DNA from: Thermococcus barossii
GTDB lineage: Archaea > Methanobacteriota_B > Thermococci > Thermococcales > Thermococcaceae
Assembly (NCBI RefSeq): GCF_002214465.1
Contig: NZ_CP015101.1
Location: forward strand, 751,013-815,012
Direction of reading: 5' to 3'
DNA: 64,000 nucleotides
Shown here: piece after piece, positions 63,916 through 64,000 of the stretch
Layout: every line of letters starts with the position of its first letter
Position numbering within the stretch: position 1 is the stretch's first letter
Notes under the pieces: model-generated
The model's input: the letters and a program-made list of their open reading frames with translations, nothing else
What the model was told of the DNA's origin: nothing
The model's database searches: none
Program-made: the position numbers and the translations under genes

Positions 63916-64000
63916 GGTGTTCCCTCCAGTGACGGGACGGGTCATCGGCCCGCGAACCTCTCCGCCCCTGCGTCAGCTAATACCGACGTCATCACCCATC

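Overview
The window looks like a stretch of core chromosome from a hyperthermophilic archaeon of the order Thermococcales, most likely Thermococcus. The evidence is the GC-rich but compact coding, with AT-rich TATA boxes about 25 bp upstream of many starts and GGTGGTG/GAGGTG ribosome binding sites. The gene content agrees: thermosome, ABCE1, deoxyhypusine synthase, TiaS, Bud32, archease with Trm4 and RtcB, cyclic 2,3-diphosphoglycerate synthesis and DUF835. No IS element, provirus or CRISPR array was seen, and no gene-free gap exceeds about 300 bp.

Layout. 1-1.3 kb: 5' end of valS and a methyltransferase. 1.3-10.1 kb: a cobamide salvage and nucleotide-loop assembly island (cobD-like, cbiB, cobZ, cobS, cobY, cbiP, a CobT-like protein, cbiZ) interleaved with a uracil-DNA glycosylase relative and a GH114-like lipoprotein. 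10.2-11.9 kb: moaB-moeA (moaC is at 33 kb). 11.9-12.4 kb: a small unknown gene behind a structured RNA that I read as a three-hairpin H/ACA guide RNA. 12.4-16 kb: a DUF835 membrane protein and two divergent adenylate-forming enzymes. 16-21.3 kb: an HD phosphohydrolase, an XRE-type regulator, a GNAT enzyme, TiaS and deoxyhypusine synthase. 21.4-24.6 kb: a tightly packed four-gene operon (SDR, isochorismatase-like hydrolase, flavoprotein, RlmN/Cfr-type radical SAM) in which three of the four proteins lack residues normally used by their families. 24.6-33.5 kb: an amidohydrolase, tandem HtpX proteases, thermosome, a small unknown plus Bud32, a MutS-like ATPase and moaC.

33.6-37.6 kb: a three-gene ABC system whose middle gene is a large extracellular NEW3-type protein. 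37.6-40.9 kb: rtcB, a PUA-like protein, trm4 and archease on one strand, an RNA ligation and modification module. 41-47.5 kb: panB, a glycosyltransferase, a DMT exporter, tRNA-Thr(CGT), a PAP2-type enzyme, a HAD phosphatase, an IMPACT protein and an ATPase whose promoter and start codon carry a regular three-unit palindrome array. 47.5-54.4 kb: a DUF1998 helicase and ABCE1 flanked by two secreted proteins of a shared fold. 54.5-64 kb: an ArsR-type regulator with a small membrane protein, a HypE-like protein, an HsdR-like nuclease domain protein, a class II amidotransferase, a CBS protein, a double metallophosphoesterase, 2-phosphoglycerate kinase plus cyclic 2,3-DPG synthetase, a DUF1931 protein, an MBL hydrolase and a stand-alone Cas4-family nuclease.

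The best candidates for undescribed biology are the four-gene radical-SAM operon at 21.4-24.6 kb, the TTACA-N5-TGTAA array at 46.3 kb, the adenylate-forming pair at 13.5-16 kb and the ABC/NEW3 system. All calls come from reading the sequence and from family knowledge; no database search was run.
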